A stretch of 64,000 bases of DNA from Pedobacter sp. HDW13 (GCF_011303555.1 NZ_CP049868.1:2604001-2668000), one strand, 5' to 3'; positions 26,750-35,737 are shown, counted from the stretch's first letter. Made by a program: numbers and translations. Notes: a model not told the origin generated them from the letters alone.

Positions 26750-27133
26750 ATGAAATACCTTTTGCTGCTAACGGTTATGATATTGGGCTCGGGCTGTTTA
26801 ATGCTAGGCGCACCCCACTATTATAATTACAAATCAATTCATGCGAATGCCGATTCAATCGTAGTAATTTCTTATCCCTCGCGGCTCGACTATCAATATC
26901 GCTTTACAAAAAATAAGTGGGACAGTGTTTTGGTTTTAGACCCCATACACTTGGTTTATCAAAAAATGGCCCTAAAAGAAAATGAGAACTTCTATCCAAA
27001 AGCCTATTACTCATTTTATAAAAATGAGCGATGGAATCTGAAAAAAATGGAAAAAGTGAAATCAGTAGTAGTGAAAAGGTACCAACAAAATCTGGCTGAT
27101 GTTGATACCCTTTATTATAAGATAGTAAAATGA
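26750..27133 (+). CDS. Small hypothetical lipoprotein
   Basis: 127 residues with a lipoprotein signal, MKYLLLLTVMILGSGC, Cys 16 being the likely lipidation site. The mature part is rich in Tyr, Lys and aromatic residues and has no motif I recognise. ATG 26750 is chosen; an in-frame upstream extension from 26657 would bury the signal sequence. It converges with dapF, stop codons 7 bases apart. Confidence 0.58.
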   Translation: MKYLLLLTVMILGSGCLMLGAPHYYNYKSIHANADSIVVISYPSRLDYQYRFTKNKWDSVLVLDPIHLVYQKMALKENENFYPKAYYSFYKNERWNLKKMEKVKSVVVKRYQQNLADVDTLYYKIVK

Positions 27134-27139
27134 GTTTGA

Positions 27140-27922
27140 TTAATCTACCTCTCCCTCAAAAACCAATTTGGCTGGTCCGCATAAAAACACGTTGGTAAAT
27201 GCAGCACCATCGTAATCGAATTCAATTTTAATATCGCCACCCAAAACTTTAATATCGGTTTTAATGTGGCCACTCAGGTTTTTATGTTTGGCCATGGCCA
27301 TAGCCACTGCAGTGACCCCGGTGCCACAGGCATAGGTCTCGTCTTCAACACCACGCTCGTAGGTACGCACAAACAGGTGGTCGGCTTTATCTTCTACAAA
27401 GTTTACGTTTATACCCTCGGTTTTATAAGTATCGTTGTAACGGATACTTTTGCCTTCATTGAAAACATCCAGGTCTTTTAAACCGGTTTGTAAAGCAACA
27501 TAATGCGGGGAGCCTGTATTTAAAACATAGGCATCACCATCTTTGTTAACCGTGTCTACATCAATCATTTGCAAATCAACCCATTCGCCATTTTCTGAAA
27601 TTCTGGCATAATGTGGCCCGTCTACTGCCAAAAAGTTGGTTTCCCGATCAATAATGCCAAGCTGTTTGGCAAAGGCAACAATGCACCGGCCACCATTACC
27701 ACACATACTGCCCAGGTTGCCATCGGCATTAAAATAATGCATTTCAAAATCGTAATCTTCGTGTTTGGTCAGGAACATTAAACCATCTGCACCTATCCCG
27801 AATCTTCTGTGGCATAGTTGTTCAACTAATTGATTATCAATGTTTTTTAACGGACTCGTGGTGTGGTCTATTAAAATGAAATCGTTGCCTGCGCCCTGAT
27901 ATTTATAGAAATTAATTTTCAT
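27140..27922 (-). CDS. dapF: Diaminopimelate epimerase
   Basis: Interconverts LL- and meso-diaminopimelate for lysine and peptidoglycan synthesis. 260 residues, slightly short but complete. Both catalytic cysteines are visible: C74 in MCGNGGRC and C199 in YACGTGVTA. The N-terminal YKYQGAGNDFI block and HRRFGIGADG are also conserved. ATG 27922 (MKINFYKYQGAGNDF) is the family start; the frame stays open for 28 codons upstream but that extension has no support. Stands alone, divergent from htrA. Confidence 0.96.
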   Translation of the reverse strand: MKINFYKYQGAGNDFILIDHTTSPLKNIDNQLVEQLCHRRFGIGADGLMFLTKHEDYDFEMHYFNADGNLGSMCGNGGRCIVAFAKQLGIIDRETNFLAVDGPHYARISENGEWVDLQMIDVDTVNKDGDAYVLNTGSPHYVALQTGLKDLDVFNEGKSIRYNDTYKTEGINVNFVEDKADHLFVRTYERGVEDETYACGTGVTAVAMAMAKHKNLSGHIKTDIKVLGGDIKIEFDYDGAAFTNVFLCGPAKLVFEGEVD

Positions 27923-28237
27923 GAAAGCTTCATCTTTTAATGCAATATTTGAATTGCAAAGGGTAACCTGCACCTCGTGTTTTTTTGATTTAACATTTTT
28001 TAACACAAAACCAGGTGCACTAATGATGCAAATATCGTTTATATGGTATTAAATTTGAATAATTAACGAAAAGAAATTTTAGCAGATAAAAACTGCAGGA
28101 GCATTCTGCTTAAATCAAAGTGAAACAAACACTCCCGCAAAAATTAGTAAATTTAACAAATGAAATATTGTAGGCTAAAACATTTAGCTAGCAAAATGGC
28201 TTATAATAGATCAGGGGTTTTTAAAATAATATAGCAC

Positions 28238-29788
28238 ATGAAAAAAATATTGGGAATTACCGTGTTAGCTGCATTTATAGGTGGGGCAGCAGCAATAGGG
28301 GGTTACAAACTATTTGAACGTAACCAAACAGGCAGTACAATTTCTGAAAAACAGAATTTATATTTTGCAAATAATCCACTTAAGGTATCATCGGCAGGTA
28401 CAACCGATTTTACACAGGCTGCAGCAGCAGTTGCGCCAGGTGTGGTGCACATTAAAACCACTTATGCCGCACAAAGTGGCGGTGGCAGAAGCTCTTCTCC
28501 GTTTGATATGATGGAAGATTTCTTCGGTGGCGGTGGCCGTCAAATGCAACGTCAGCCAAGGGCAGCATCGGGCTCAGGTGTAATCATCAGTCAGGATGGT
28601 TATATTGTAACCAACAACCACGTAGTAGAAAATGCAGAGAAGGTTGAAGTAGTTTTAACCGACAGACGTAAAGTAGAAGCCAAGGTAATTGGCCGCGACC
28701 CAAATACTGATTTAGCATTAATTAAAGTAAATGCAACCAATTTACCGGTAGTAAAAATGGGTAACTCTGATAATGTACAGGTAGGCGAGTGGGTTTTAGC
28801 GGTAGGTTTCCCGTTAGATTTAAATACAACGGTAACTGCAGGTATTGTGAGTGCTAAAAACCGCAGTATCGGTATCATTGGCCGCGAGCAACAAGGCAAC
28901 GAAATTACAGAAGAAGAATACCGCGAATACCAACGTACTGGTAAAAGACCAGATCGTCCGGCAAATACAAGCATCGAATCTTTTATTCAGACAGATGCTG
29001 CCATTAACCCTGGTAACAGTGGTGGTGCACTTGTAAATGCAAATGGTGAGTTAGTTGGTATTAACTCAGCAATTGCTTCGCAAAGCGGTTATAACCAGGG
29101 CTATGGTTTTGCTATCCCGGTTAACCTTGCCCGTAAAATTGTTGATGATTTTATGAAATATGGTTCGGTTAAACGTGGATATATTGGTGTTAGTTTTGTT
29201 CCGTTAAGTGGAGAAGAAAAACAAGAAGGTGTTAAAACCAACGAAATCAGTGGTTTATATGTAAATGATGTAGTTGCTGGCGGTGGTGCTGCTGCGGCTG
29301 GTATTAAATCAGGCGACGTAATTAAAAAAGTTGATGGTGTGGTAATTAATGATTCGCCAGACTTACAGGAAAGAGTTGGTCGTTTAAATCCAGGCGATAA
29401 AGTTAAATTAACTGTATTGCGTGATGGATCTTTGAAAGACTACACTGTTACCCTTAAAGGTGAAGCCAGTGTAGGTTTAACGGCCAATAACACAGCAAGT
29501 AAAGGTGCTGAAGTTTCGAAATTGGGTGCAACTTTTGCTCCTGCCAGTCAGGCTCAAAAAGCTAAATACGGCATTAACGGCGGTGTAGTGGTAACTTCGG
29601 TTACAACTGGCAAAGCTTTCGATAACATTGGTGTAGAAAAAGGCTTAATTATTACAAAAGTAAACGGGCAACCTGTAAACTCGGTAGCCGACGTACAAAA
29701 AGCACTACCATTAGGTAGAAACAACATGGTAAGCATTAGTGGAGTTGGTGAGCAAGGATCGTATAACTACAGTTTCCCGGCTCAATAA
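28238..29788 (+). CDS. Do/HtrA-family periplasmic serine protease
   Basis: 516 residues: signal peptide or anchor (1-25), trypsin-like protease domain about 60-300, and two PDZ domains (about 312-405 and 430-505). The catalytic triad is visible as H128 (TNNHVV), D158 (NTDLALIKV) and S261 (NPGNSGGAL). It should degrade or refold misfolded envelope proteins. A Gly/Arg-rich loop (about 81-111) and a polar insertion near 215-245 extend the protease domain, as in other Bacteroidota DegP/DegQ proteins. A strong terminator follows. The 315-base upstream gap shared with dapF probably holds both promoters; I see no clear elements. Confidence 0.93.
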   Translation: MKKILGITVLAAFIGGAAAIGGYKLFERNQTGSTISEKQNLYFANNPLKVSSAGTTDFTQAAAAVAPGVVHIKTTYAAQSGGGRSSSPFDMMEDFFGGGGRQMQRQPRAASGSGVIISQDGYIVTNNHVVENAEKVEVVLTDRRKVEAKVIGRDPNTDLALIKVNATNLPVVKMGNSDNVQVGEWVLAVGFPLDLNTTVTAGIVSAKNRSIGIIGREQQGNEITEEEYREYQRTGKRPDRPANTSIESFIQTDAAINPGNSGGALVNANGELVGINSAIASQSGYNQGYGFAIPVNLARKIVDDFMKYGSVKRGYIGVSFVPLSGEEKQEGVKTNEISGLYVNDVVAGGGAAAAGIKSGDVIKKVDGVVINDSPDLQERVGRLNPGDKVKLTVLRDGSLKDYTVTLKGEASVGLTANNTASKGAEVSKLGATFAPASQAQKAKYGINGGVVVTSVTTGKAFDNIGVEKGLIITKVNGQPVNSVADVQKALPLGRNNMVSISGVGEQGSYNYSFPAQ

Positions 29789-29812
29789 TTAACAGATAAA
29801 AATAGTTTTAAG

Positions 29813-29850
29813 AAGCCCTCCCGATTGAAGATATCGGGAGGGCTTTTTTT
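29813..29850 (+). terminator. Strong rho-independent terminator after the HtrA gene
   Basis: AAGCCCTCCCGAT (29813-29825) pairs perfectly with ATCGGGAGGGCTT (29833-29845), followed by T to 29850. The T-run touches the stop codon of the convergent Cys-rich gene at 29849. Confidence 0.92.
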
Positions 29851-30193
29851 AGTCCTGGTGAATTGGCTCGTGATGCGCATGGCAGGCATCTGCACATTCT
29901 TCGCACATTAGGGCACACTGCCTGCAGTGCTCATGGTCGTGTTTACCACACTCTGCAGCGCATAACCTGCAAATTTCTTCGCACAGCAGTAAATACTGAG
30001 GGCCGATTACCGAATCACGCCGCAAGAACCTGGCGGCCTGTGTACAAATGTCGGCACAATCGCGGTCCAGATTAATACAGTCGATCATCATGCTAAGGTC
30101 TTCTTCCTGCAGGCATGATGCTGCACAATGCTCGCATGCCAGTGCGCAGTCTAATAAAGCCTTTATTAAGGCATGGTTATTCCGTGTTTCCAT
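29849..30193 (-). CDS. Four-helix-bundle copper-binding (Csp-like) protein
   Basis: 114 residues with 16 cysteines spaced along four helices in CxxxC and CxxC patterns (C16/20/23/27, C39/46/50, C71/75/78/82, C90/93/97/100/104), plus a His-rich C-terminus. This matches the Csp1/Csp3 copper-storage and DUF326 family, where cysteines line the bundle core and bind many Cu(I) ions. No signal peptide, so it is the cytosolic (Csp3-like) kind. No copper ATPase or regulator is adjacent. Copper binding is inferred from the family. Confidence 0.87.
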   Translation of the reverse strand: METRNNHALIKALLDCALACEHCAASCLQEEDLSMMIDCINLDRDCADICTQAARFLRRDSVIGPQYLLLCEEICRLCAAECGKHDHEHCRQCALMCEECADACHAHHEPIHQD

Positions 30194-30413
30194 AGCTCAA
30201 AAATTTAGTTATCAATATGCTCTCTATTAATAACCTAAAGGAAATTAAACGGTTCTAATAAATCAAAATATGGTGGCGGCACTTGTTAAAGTTTGTTAAT
30301 GTTCGTCGAGGTAAAATATATTAAATCCGTTTTGAAGCGTTTTGGAACATAAGCCCGTTTTGTTAATTAATCCATGTTCATCCTAAATTCATCATTGCGA
30401 TTTAGTTTAGTGA

Positions 30414-30443
30414 TTTACCGATTGATTATCAGTGTTTACCGAT
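30414..30443. promoter_or_regulatory. Direct repeat with 21-bp period, candidate LytTR site
   Basis: TTTACCGAT occurs at 30414-30422 and 30435-30443. Two in-phase 9-bp copies about two helical turns apart fit the operator geometry of LytTR regulators, one of which is encoded downstream. CGTTTTG also occurs three times at 30328-30362. The rest of 30194-30504 shows nothing else. Confidence 0.45.
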
Positions 30444-30504
30444 ACTCTATAAAATTAATTTTTTTATTGTTACATATTTGAAACAGCAACAAAAACCAAA
30501 TATT

Positions 30505-31014
30505 ATGGCTTTAGCTCACATTAACCTCAGCGTAAAACAGTATTTCAATTTCATGTGCCAAAACGATTTTGAAAGAAGGATATTCCACGATAGCTACAGG
30601 GAATTTCAGAAGAAATCAAAGATATTCAGCCAAAATCAGCAGGCTCATACTTTTTCGCAGATGTTGCAGTTAAACGAAAAGGCTGGTTCGTTGCATCAGA
30701 AACTGCAGTATTCGGTTATGCCGAGCATTGCAGCTTTAGATGGTAAAATGCCGGTAATGGGCGATTTGGATGGTAATGCACTTAAATTTGATTGGGCCGA
30801 ATTACATATTCTGAGTTCCGATTTGTTAAATAAAGCTGCCCATGTGGTTTCACTTACCTACACCAGCCCCACATTGGTTCTTCACGAAATCATTGGCGAT
30901 TTACTGGTTTTAAGTTACGACAACCAAAACACAGGTGGCGAAACCATCATGATAAAAATTACCGAAAACCTAATGGTAAATTACAAGGAAAGTAACAGTT
31001 TGGTTTACAGTTAG
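30505..31014 (+). CDS. Hypothetical cytosolic protein upstream of LytS/LytTR operon
   Basis: 169 residues, no signal peptide or membrane segment. The N-terminal third is helical (SVKQYFNFMCQNDFERRIF), the C-terminal part is mixed with VLHEIIGDLLVLSYD. I do not recognise a family. ATG 30505 is preferred to TTG 30478. It sits 62 bases after a 21-bp-period direct repeat and 54 bases before the sensor kinase gene, so it may be the first gene of that operon or a separate regulated target. Confidence 0.6.
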   Translation: MALAHINLSVKQYFNFMCQNDFERRIFHDSYREFQKKSKIFSQNQQAHTFSQMLQLNEKAGSLHQKLQYSVMPSIAALDGKMPVMGDLDGNALKFDWAELHILSSDLLNKAAHVVSLTYTSPTLVLHEIIGDLLVLSYDNQNTGGETIMIKITENLMVNYKESNSLVYS

Positions 31015-31068
31015 GTCTTACTGGCATTTCTTTTCCTGCGGCCAGAAAAAATATTATTAATTTGTAGC

Positions 31069-32256
31069 ATGCAACAATTTAAAGCTCCAACTTTTATTAT
31101 CCATGTGGCAGGTTGGCTTTTATTCCTAACCTTTCCATTGTTGTTCATCAATAACGAACAATCGGGACAAAGTAGCTTTTTGTTGCTGGCATCGCCATTT
31201 TACTGGCTGTTTTGTCTTACTTACATGTTAATGTTTTATTTCAATGCCCTGGTACTGGTTCCTAAACTCATGTTCAAAAAACGGTACCTGCTATATACGG
31301 CAACTGTTTTAGGCTTGTTTAGCTTTGTGTATTATGCCCAGCCTTACGACAACCTGCTTGGGCACAACAAAAGTGTAATGGCGGCATTAAAAGGCGAGAC
31401 GAATAAACAACCAAAAGGCTTAAACCAATCGCTGCAGCCGGGTAAGGATAGTGTAATCGGGCCTAATGCAGAAATGCCTTTCGGCCCCCTGCCCAATCAG
31501 GATTTGAGAATGCAGGACCCGAACCTGAAAAAACAGAAAGGGATTTTAGATTTGCACAAACCCGATAATATTGACGTAATCAGCCTGTTTATTTTTATGA
31601 TGATTATGGGTTTGAGTATTGCCACCAGTACCGTTGAGCGTTGGCAAACCGCCGAATCGAAAGTGGTAAAGGCAGAGGCCGAAAAGGCTACGGCCGAGCT
31701 TTCATTCCTGAAAGCACAAATCAACCCCCATTTTCTTTTCAATACCCTCAATAACATTTATACGCAGTCGGTCATCAATAGCGAACATACTTCAGAAAGT
31801 ATCATGAAGCTTTCGAATATTATGCGTTACGTTACTGATGATGTAACGCAGGATTTTGTGCTGTTAAGGGATGAAATAGATTGTGTACGCGATTACATTG
31901 AATTGCAAAGGCTAAGACTGGGAGCCGATGCCGAAATCAGTTTTCTGGTAGCCGGAAGATCTGAAGGAAAAAAAATTGCACCCTTAATTTTTATGACCTT
32001 TATCGAAAATGCTTTTAAATATGGGGTAACCAAAAAGGAAAAAACCGTAATCAGTATTAATTTGAGCATCGATACTAATAAAATTGATTTCTCATGCCAG
32101 AATAAAATTTACGGACATAAATCTAATTTAGAGCGGTCGGGAATTGGAATAGCCAATACACGCCAAAGGTTAACACATTTATATCCACAGCAACACAGCA
32201 TAAACATTAAAAACACCGGCGAAATGTTTACCGTTAATCTTTGTGTAAATTGCTAA
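31069..32256 (+). CDS. LytS-type sensor histidine kinase
   Basis: 395 residues. Four N-terminal membrane segments lie within about 10-95 and 170-190, with a polar Pro/Gln/Gly-rich loop (about 98-165) between them. The His_kinase domain follows a short coiled coil: ELSFLKAQINPHFLFNTLNN with H221 as the phospho-acceptor, then the N-box ENAFKYG (about 313-319) and GIGIANTRQRL. It should phosphorylate the LytTR regulator encoded next (18 bases downstream). The signal sensed is unknown; the extra loop is the likely sensor. Confidence 0.9.
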   Translation: MQQFKAPTFIIHVAGWLLFLTFPLLFINNEQSGQSSFLLLASPFYWLFCLTYMLMFYFNALVLVPKLMFKKRYLLYTATVLGLFSFVYYAQPYDNLLGHNKSVMAALKGETNKQPKGLNQSLQPGKDSVIGPNAEMPFGPLPNQDLRMQDPNLKKQKGILDLHKPDNIDVISLFIFMMIMGLSIATSTVERWQTAESKVVKAEAEKATAELSFLKAQINPHFLFNTLNNIYTQSVINSEHTSESIMKLSNIMRYVTDDVTQDFVLLRDEIDCVRDYIELQRLRLGADAEISFLVAGRSEGKKIAPLIFMTFIENAFKYGVTKKEKTVISINLSIDTNKIDFSCQNKIYGHKSNLERSGIGIANTRQRLTHLYPQQHSINIKNTGEMFTVNLCVNC

Positions 32257-32273
32257 CTTTTAACAACGACAAT

Positions 32274-32975
32274 ATGGCCCTAAAATGTGTAGCTATCGAT
32301 GATGAGCCTTTAGCGCTCGAACTGATCAAGAACTATGTATCCAGGTTTCCGGGCTTGCAATTGGTGCAGGTGTTTGAAGATGCTTTATCGGGTGCAGAGT
32401 ACCTGAAGCAGAACCCTGTAGATTTGTTATTTGTAGATGTGAACATGCCTGATATTACAGGTGTTGAACTGGTACGCAGTTTGGTAAATAGCCCGATGAT
32501 TATTTTTACTACTGCTTACCGCAACTACGCCTTTGAGAGTTACGAGCTTCAGGCTATCGATTATTTGTTAAAACCCATAGATTTTAATCGTTTTACCGCT
32601 GCGGTAGAAAAAGCAATAGACTTTCATAAATACAAAAATGCTACACAGGAGAATACCAGCGACGAGAGCATTTATGTGTACTCGGAATATAAAATGATTA
32701 AGATTTTGCTCCGCGATATTGAATACATAGAAAGCATGGGCGACTACCTTAAAATTTACCTGTACAATGCAGATAAGCCGGTTTTAACCCTCATGACCAT
32801 GAAAAAAGTGCTGGAAAAGCTGCCTGAAGATCAGTTTGCCCGCGTACACCGGAGCTTTATTGTAGCGCTAACCAAAATTAAATCGATACACAACAGAAAA
32901 GTAAATTTAACCAATGCCGAATTGCCTATAGGTGATGCATACAGCGGTTTTATCAACCAACAGAAGGGGATATGA
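32274..32975 (+). CDS. LytTR-family response regulator
   Basis: 233 residues. The receiver domain has D9/D10, the phospho-acceptor D55 (LFVDVNMPD) and K100 (LLKPI). The LytTR DNA-binding domain covers about 131-230 (IKILLRDIEYIESMGDYLKI, then FARVHRSFIVALTKI). Such regulators bind pairs of ~9-bp direct repeats. ATG 32274 is the family start (MALKCVAIDDEPLAL). Its stop overlaps the start of the PqqD-like gene (ATGA), which ties the regulator to the enzymes downstream. Confidence 0.92.
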   Translation: MALKCVAIDDEPLALELIKNYVSRFPGLQLVQVFEDALSGAEYLKQNPVDLLFVDVNMPDITGVELVRSLVNSPMIIFTTAYRNYAFESYELQAIDYLLKPIDFNRFTAAVEKAIDFHKYKNATQENTSDESIYVYSEYKMIKILLRDIEYIESMGDYLKIYLYNADKPVLTLMTMKKVLEKLPEDQFARVHRSFIVALTKIKSIHNRKVNLTNAELPIGDAYSGFINQQKGI

Positions 32976-33214
32976 AATTAAAGGCAAACATAGCAACAAG
33001 CGAAAACGGATTTATTTTCAATCCGGCAACCGGCGATTCGTTTACCAGCAATACCATCGCAGCAGAGATTTTAACCTGTTTAAAAGCCGGGGAAAGCGAG
33101 ATGGAAATTAAACAGAAAATCCTCGATCTATACGAAGTAGAATTGTGCCAGCTGGAAAGAGATTGGGACGATTATATGCTGCAACTAAAGGAGGCAAATC
33201 TTTTAGATTTGTAA
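32972..33214 (+). CDS. PqqD-like peptide-binding protein
   Basis: 80 residues, the length of a free-standing PqqD. The family block GFIFNPATGDSFTSN (13-27) is followed by a helical region and LYEVELCQLERDWDDYMLQL. PqqD-type domains (RREs) bind leader peptides and present them to modifying enzymes. Start overlaps the regulator stop by 4 bases; the ATP-grasp gene follows after 21 bases. No PQQ genes are near, so a role in pyrroloquinoline synthesis is unlikely. Confidence 0.83.
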   Translation: MKLKANIATSENGFIFNPATGDSFTSNTIAAEILTCLKAGESEMEIKQKILDLYEVELCQLERDWDDYMLQLKEANLLDL

Positions 33215-33235
33215 CCCCGAAAAATAACACTAATC

Positions 33236-34303
33236 ATGAGCGTTTCTCCCAAGCCAGACCAAACAAAAGCCTTAACCATTGCAGTTACGGGCTTAAATGC
33301 CAACGATAATCCCGGCCCTGGCCTAGCGGTAATCAGGGCGTTAAAGGATGGTTTTGGAGAAAACTTAAGGATTATTGGCCTGGCCTACGAAACGCTGGAG
33401 CCTGCTATTTATTTAAGCAATTTGGTAGATAAGACCTATCGCATTCCTTACCCAACTGCCGGAACAGAGGCATTGAAAGAACGTTTGCTGCAAATTCAGG
33501 AAATAGAACACATTGATGTGCTGATCCCGAATTTTGATGCAGAGCTATTTAATTTTATTAAGCTAGAAAAAGAGCTGTTGAATATGGGTATCCATACTTT
33601 TTTGCCTACACACCAGCAGCTGGCCGCGCGCGATAAAGTAAATCTGCGGGCATTTGGCTATAAACACGGCTTTGATGTACCTGTTAGCGAAACCATTTTT
33701 GGTGTGTCGGAACTTGATCAGATAGCTGATAAATTAAGCTTTCCGCTGGTAGTAAAAGGAAAATTTTACGAGGCCAGTGTTGTACAGAATATCAGCGAAG
33801 CCTACAAAGCTTTTTACAAATTGCAAGCCAAATGGGGGCTGCCTATTATTGTGCAGCAATTTATTAAAGGCACTGAAATTAATATAGCCGGTCTTGCCGA
33901 TGGTAGTGGAAATGCCCTTAGCGTAATCCCCATGCGTAAATTGTACATTACCGAAAAGGGTAAAGCCTGGGCAGGAATTACCATAGCAGACGAAAAACTG
34001 ATTAACCTGGCTAAGGCATTTGCTAAAGCAACCTTGTGGAAAGGTGGTTTTGAGCTCGAAATTATGCGCGATGACAACGACGCTTTATATATTATGGAGG
34101 TTAACCCCCGTTTTCCGGCGTGGATTTATTTATCGGCTGCTGCTGGGCAAAACCAGCCCAAATTGCTGGTTGATTTGGCTTTGGGTAAGCCTGTACAAGA
34201 ATTAACAGCGTACACTGCTGGTAAAATGTTTGTCCGCTATGCTTGGGATAATATTGTTGACGTAGCAGAATTTCAAAAGTTATCGGCTTTTGGAGAATTA
34301 TAA
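33236..34303 (+). CDS. ATP-grasp domain protein
   Basis: 355 residues. An N-terminal Rossmann-like region (TIAVTGLNANDNPGPGLAVIR, about 14-34) precedes the ATP-grasp fold: K174 in PLVVKGKF for nucleotide binding, VQQFIKGTEINIAGLAD, and the metal-binding block IMEVNPRFPAW (about 286-296). It resembles the ATP-grasp half of carbamoyl-phosphate synthetase. Such enzymes activate a carboxylate with ATP and join it to an amine or thiol. Between the PqqD-like and decarboxylase-like genes it is a candidate peptide or metabolite ligase; the substrate is unknown. Confidence 0.85.
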   Translation: MSVSPKPDQTKALTIAVTGLNANDNPGPGLAVIRALKDGFGENLRIIGLAYETLEPAIYLSNLVDKTYRIPYPTAGTEALKERLLQIQEIEHIDVLIPNFDAELFNFIKLEKELLNMGIHTFLPTHQQLAARDKVNLRAFGYKHGFDVPVSETIFGVSELDQIADKLSFPLVVKGKFYEASVVQNISEAYKAFYKLQAKWGLPIIVQQFIKGTEINIAGLADGSGNALSVIPMRKLYITEKGKAWAGITIADEKLINLAKAFAKATLWKGGFELEIMRDDNDALYIMEVNPRFPAWIYLSAAAGQNQPKLLVDLALGKPVQELTAYTAGKMFVRYAWDNIVDVAEFQKLSAFGEL

Positions 34304-34379
34304 AAAGGTAGAAAGGAAATAAACACTGGGCCGAATCGGGTCTTGATACTTCCTGCTAACCCCTTGATACTAATAGAAG

Positions 34380-35723
34380 ATGAAACAAAAATACGAACGA
34401 CCAACCATCAGGAAAATGAATACCGGACTTATGAACAAGTTTGGTACCCGTACTGATTTTGACCCTGTTGAAAGCATTGATGGCGTTGCCGTTAAAGACC
34501 TGGTTGAGCAATACGGTTCGCCGGTTTTTGTCTTGTCCGAAAAACAGATCAGGCGCAATTACCAGGCGGCGCTTCGGTCGTTTAAAACACGTTATCCGAA
34601 AGTGCAGTTTGCCTGGAGTTATAAAACCAATTACCTGAATGCCGTTTGCAGGGTTTTTCATCAGGAGGGAAGCTGGGCCGAGGTTGTATCTGGTTTTGAG
34701 TATCATAAAGCTTTGGGCAATGGCGTTGCCGGTCATCAGATTATCTTTAACGGACCCGATAAAAAAGAAGCCGATTTAATTCTGGCGATAGAAAATCATT
34801 CGCTCATCCACATCGATCATTTCGATGAACTTTATTTGCTGATTCAAATTACCGAAAGGATTAATAAAACTGCAAAAGTGGCTATTAGGGTTAATTTTGA
34901 TACCGGAGTTTATCCGATTTGGGATCGGTTTGGCTTTAACTACGAAAATGGCCAGGCCTGGACCGCTATTGCCAAAATTTCAAAAGCCGATAAGCTGGAA
35001 CTTGTTGGCCTGCATTGCCATATTGGTACCTTCATGCTATCAACAGCCGCTTACGGTATTGCTGCAACTAAACTTTGTCAGTTAGCGCTGCGATGTAAAA
35101 ACGAACTTCAAAATCCGCTGCAATATATAGACCTGGGAGGAGGATTTCCCTCAACCAATACCCTAAAAGGAGCTTATCTACCAGGGGTAGATACGGTTCC
35201 ATCAGTTGATGATTTTGCCGATGCCATTACCAATACCATTTTAGATGCTGGTTTTGCTACAGACGAACTGCCCCTTTTAATTTTGGAAAGCGGGCGGGTA
35301 TTGATTGATGATGCCGGTTATTTGATTGGGAGTGTTTTGGCCAACAAAAGGCTAAGCGATGGCAGGCGGGCTACCATTTTTGATTTTGGTATCAATATTC
35401 TATTTACCTCTAACTGGTATGATCATAAAATAAGTGTTGCAAAAGAAGCGGGACAGTACACTGAAGAAACTGTTTTATTTGGTCCACTCTGCATGAATAT
35501 TGATGTTGTACGCGAAAGCATTATGTTACCGCTATTAGAGCGGGGCGATCAGGTTGTTGTACATAAAGTTGGCGCTTACAACATGACGCAGTGGATGCAA
35601 TTTATCAATATGCGGCCGGCTGTAGTATTGATTGATCAACATGGTAAAAGCCATCTGATCAGAAAACCCGAAAACCTTGCTTATTTAGAAATGATGGAGG
35701 AAGTACCCGATTACTTAAAATAA
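34380..35723 (+). CDS. PLP-dependent decarboxylase-like enzyme with leader-like N-terminus
   Basis: 447 residues of the fold-type III (alanine racemase/DapDC-ODC) class. PLP lysine is K82 (WSYKTNY); HCHIG near 212, GGGFP near 253, ESGR near 303 and VGAYNMTQW near 397 complete the site. The catalytic C371 is in GPLCMNIDVV, but the residue after it is Met, where DAP decarboxylases have Glu (CES-x-D) and ornithine decarboxylases Asp. So lysA is not justified. Residues 1-22 (KYERPTIRKMNTG) precede the catalytic domain and match the YxxPxI pattern of PqqD-recognised leaders. Substrate unknown. Confidence 0.84.
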   Translation: MKQKYERPTIRKMNTGLMNKFGTRTDFDPVESIDGVAVKDLVEQYGSPVFVLSEKQIRRNYQAALRSFKTRYPKVQFAWSYKTNYLNAVCRVFHQEGSWAEVVSGFEYHKALGNGVAGHQIIFNGPDKKEADLILAIENHSLIHIDHFDELYLLIQITERINKTAKVAIRVNFDTGVYPIWDRFGFNYENGQAWTAIAKISKADKLELVGLHCHIGTFMLSTAAYGIAATKLCQLALRCKNELQNPLQYIDLGGGFPSTNTLKGAYLPGVDTVPSVDDFADAITNTILDAGFATDELPLLILESGRVLIDDAGYLIGSVLANKRLSDGRRATIFDFGINILFTSNWYDHKISVAKEAGQYTEETVLFGPLCMNIDVVRESIMLPLLERGDQVVVHKVGAYNMTQWMQFINMRPAVVLIDQHGKSHLIRKPENLAYLEMMEEVPDYLK

Positions 35724-35737
35724 AACCATTAAAGAAG

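Noticed and set aside
34380..35723. Straight lysA (diaminopimelate decarboxylase) assignment
   Set aside because: Specificity residue after the catalytic Cys is Met, not Glu, and the operon context is not lysine synthesis.
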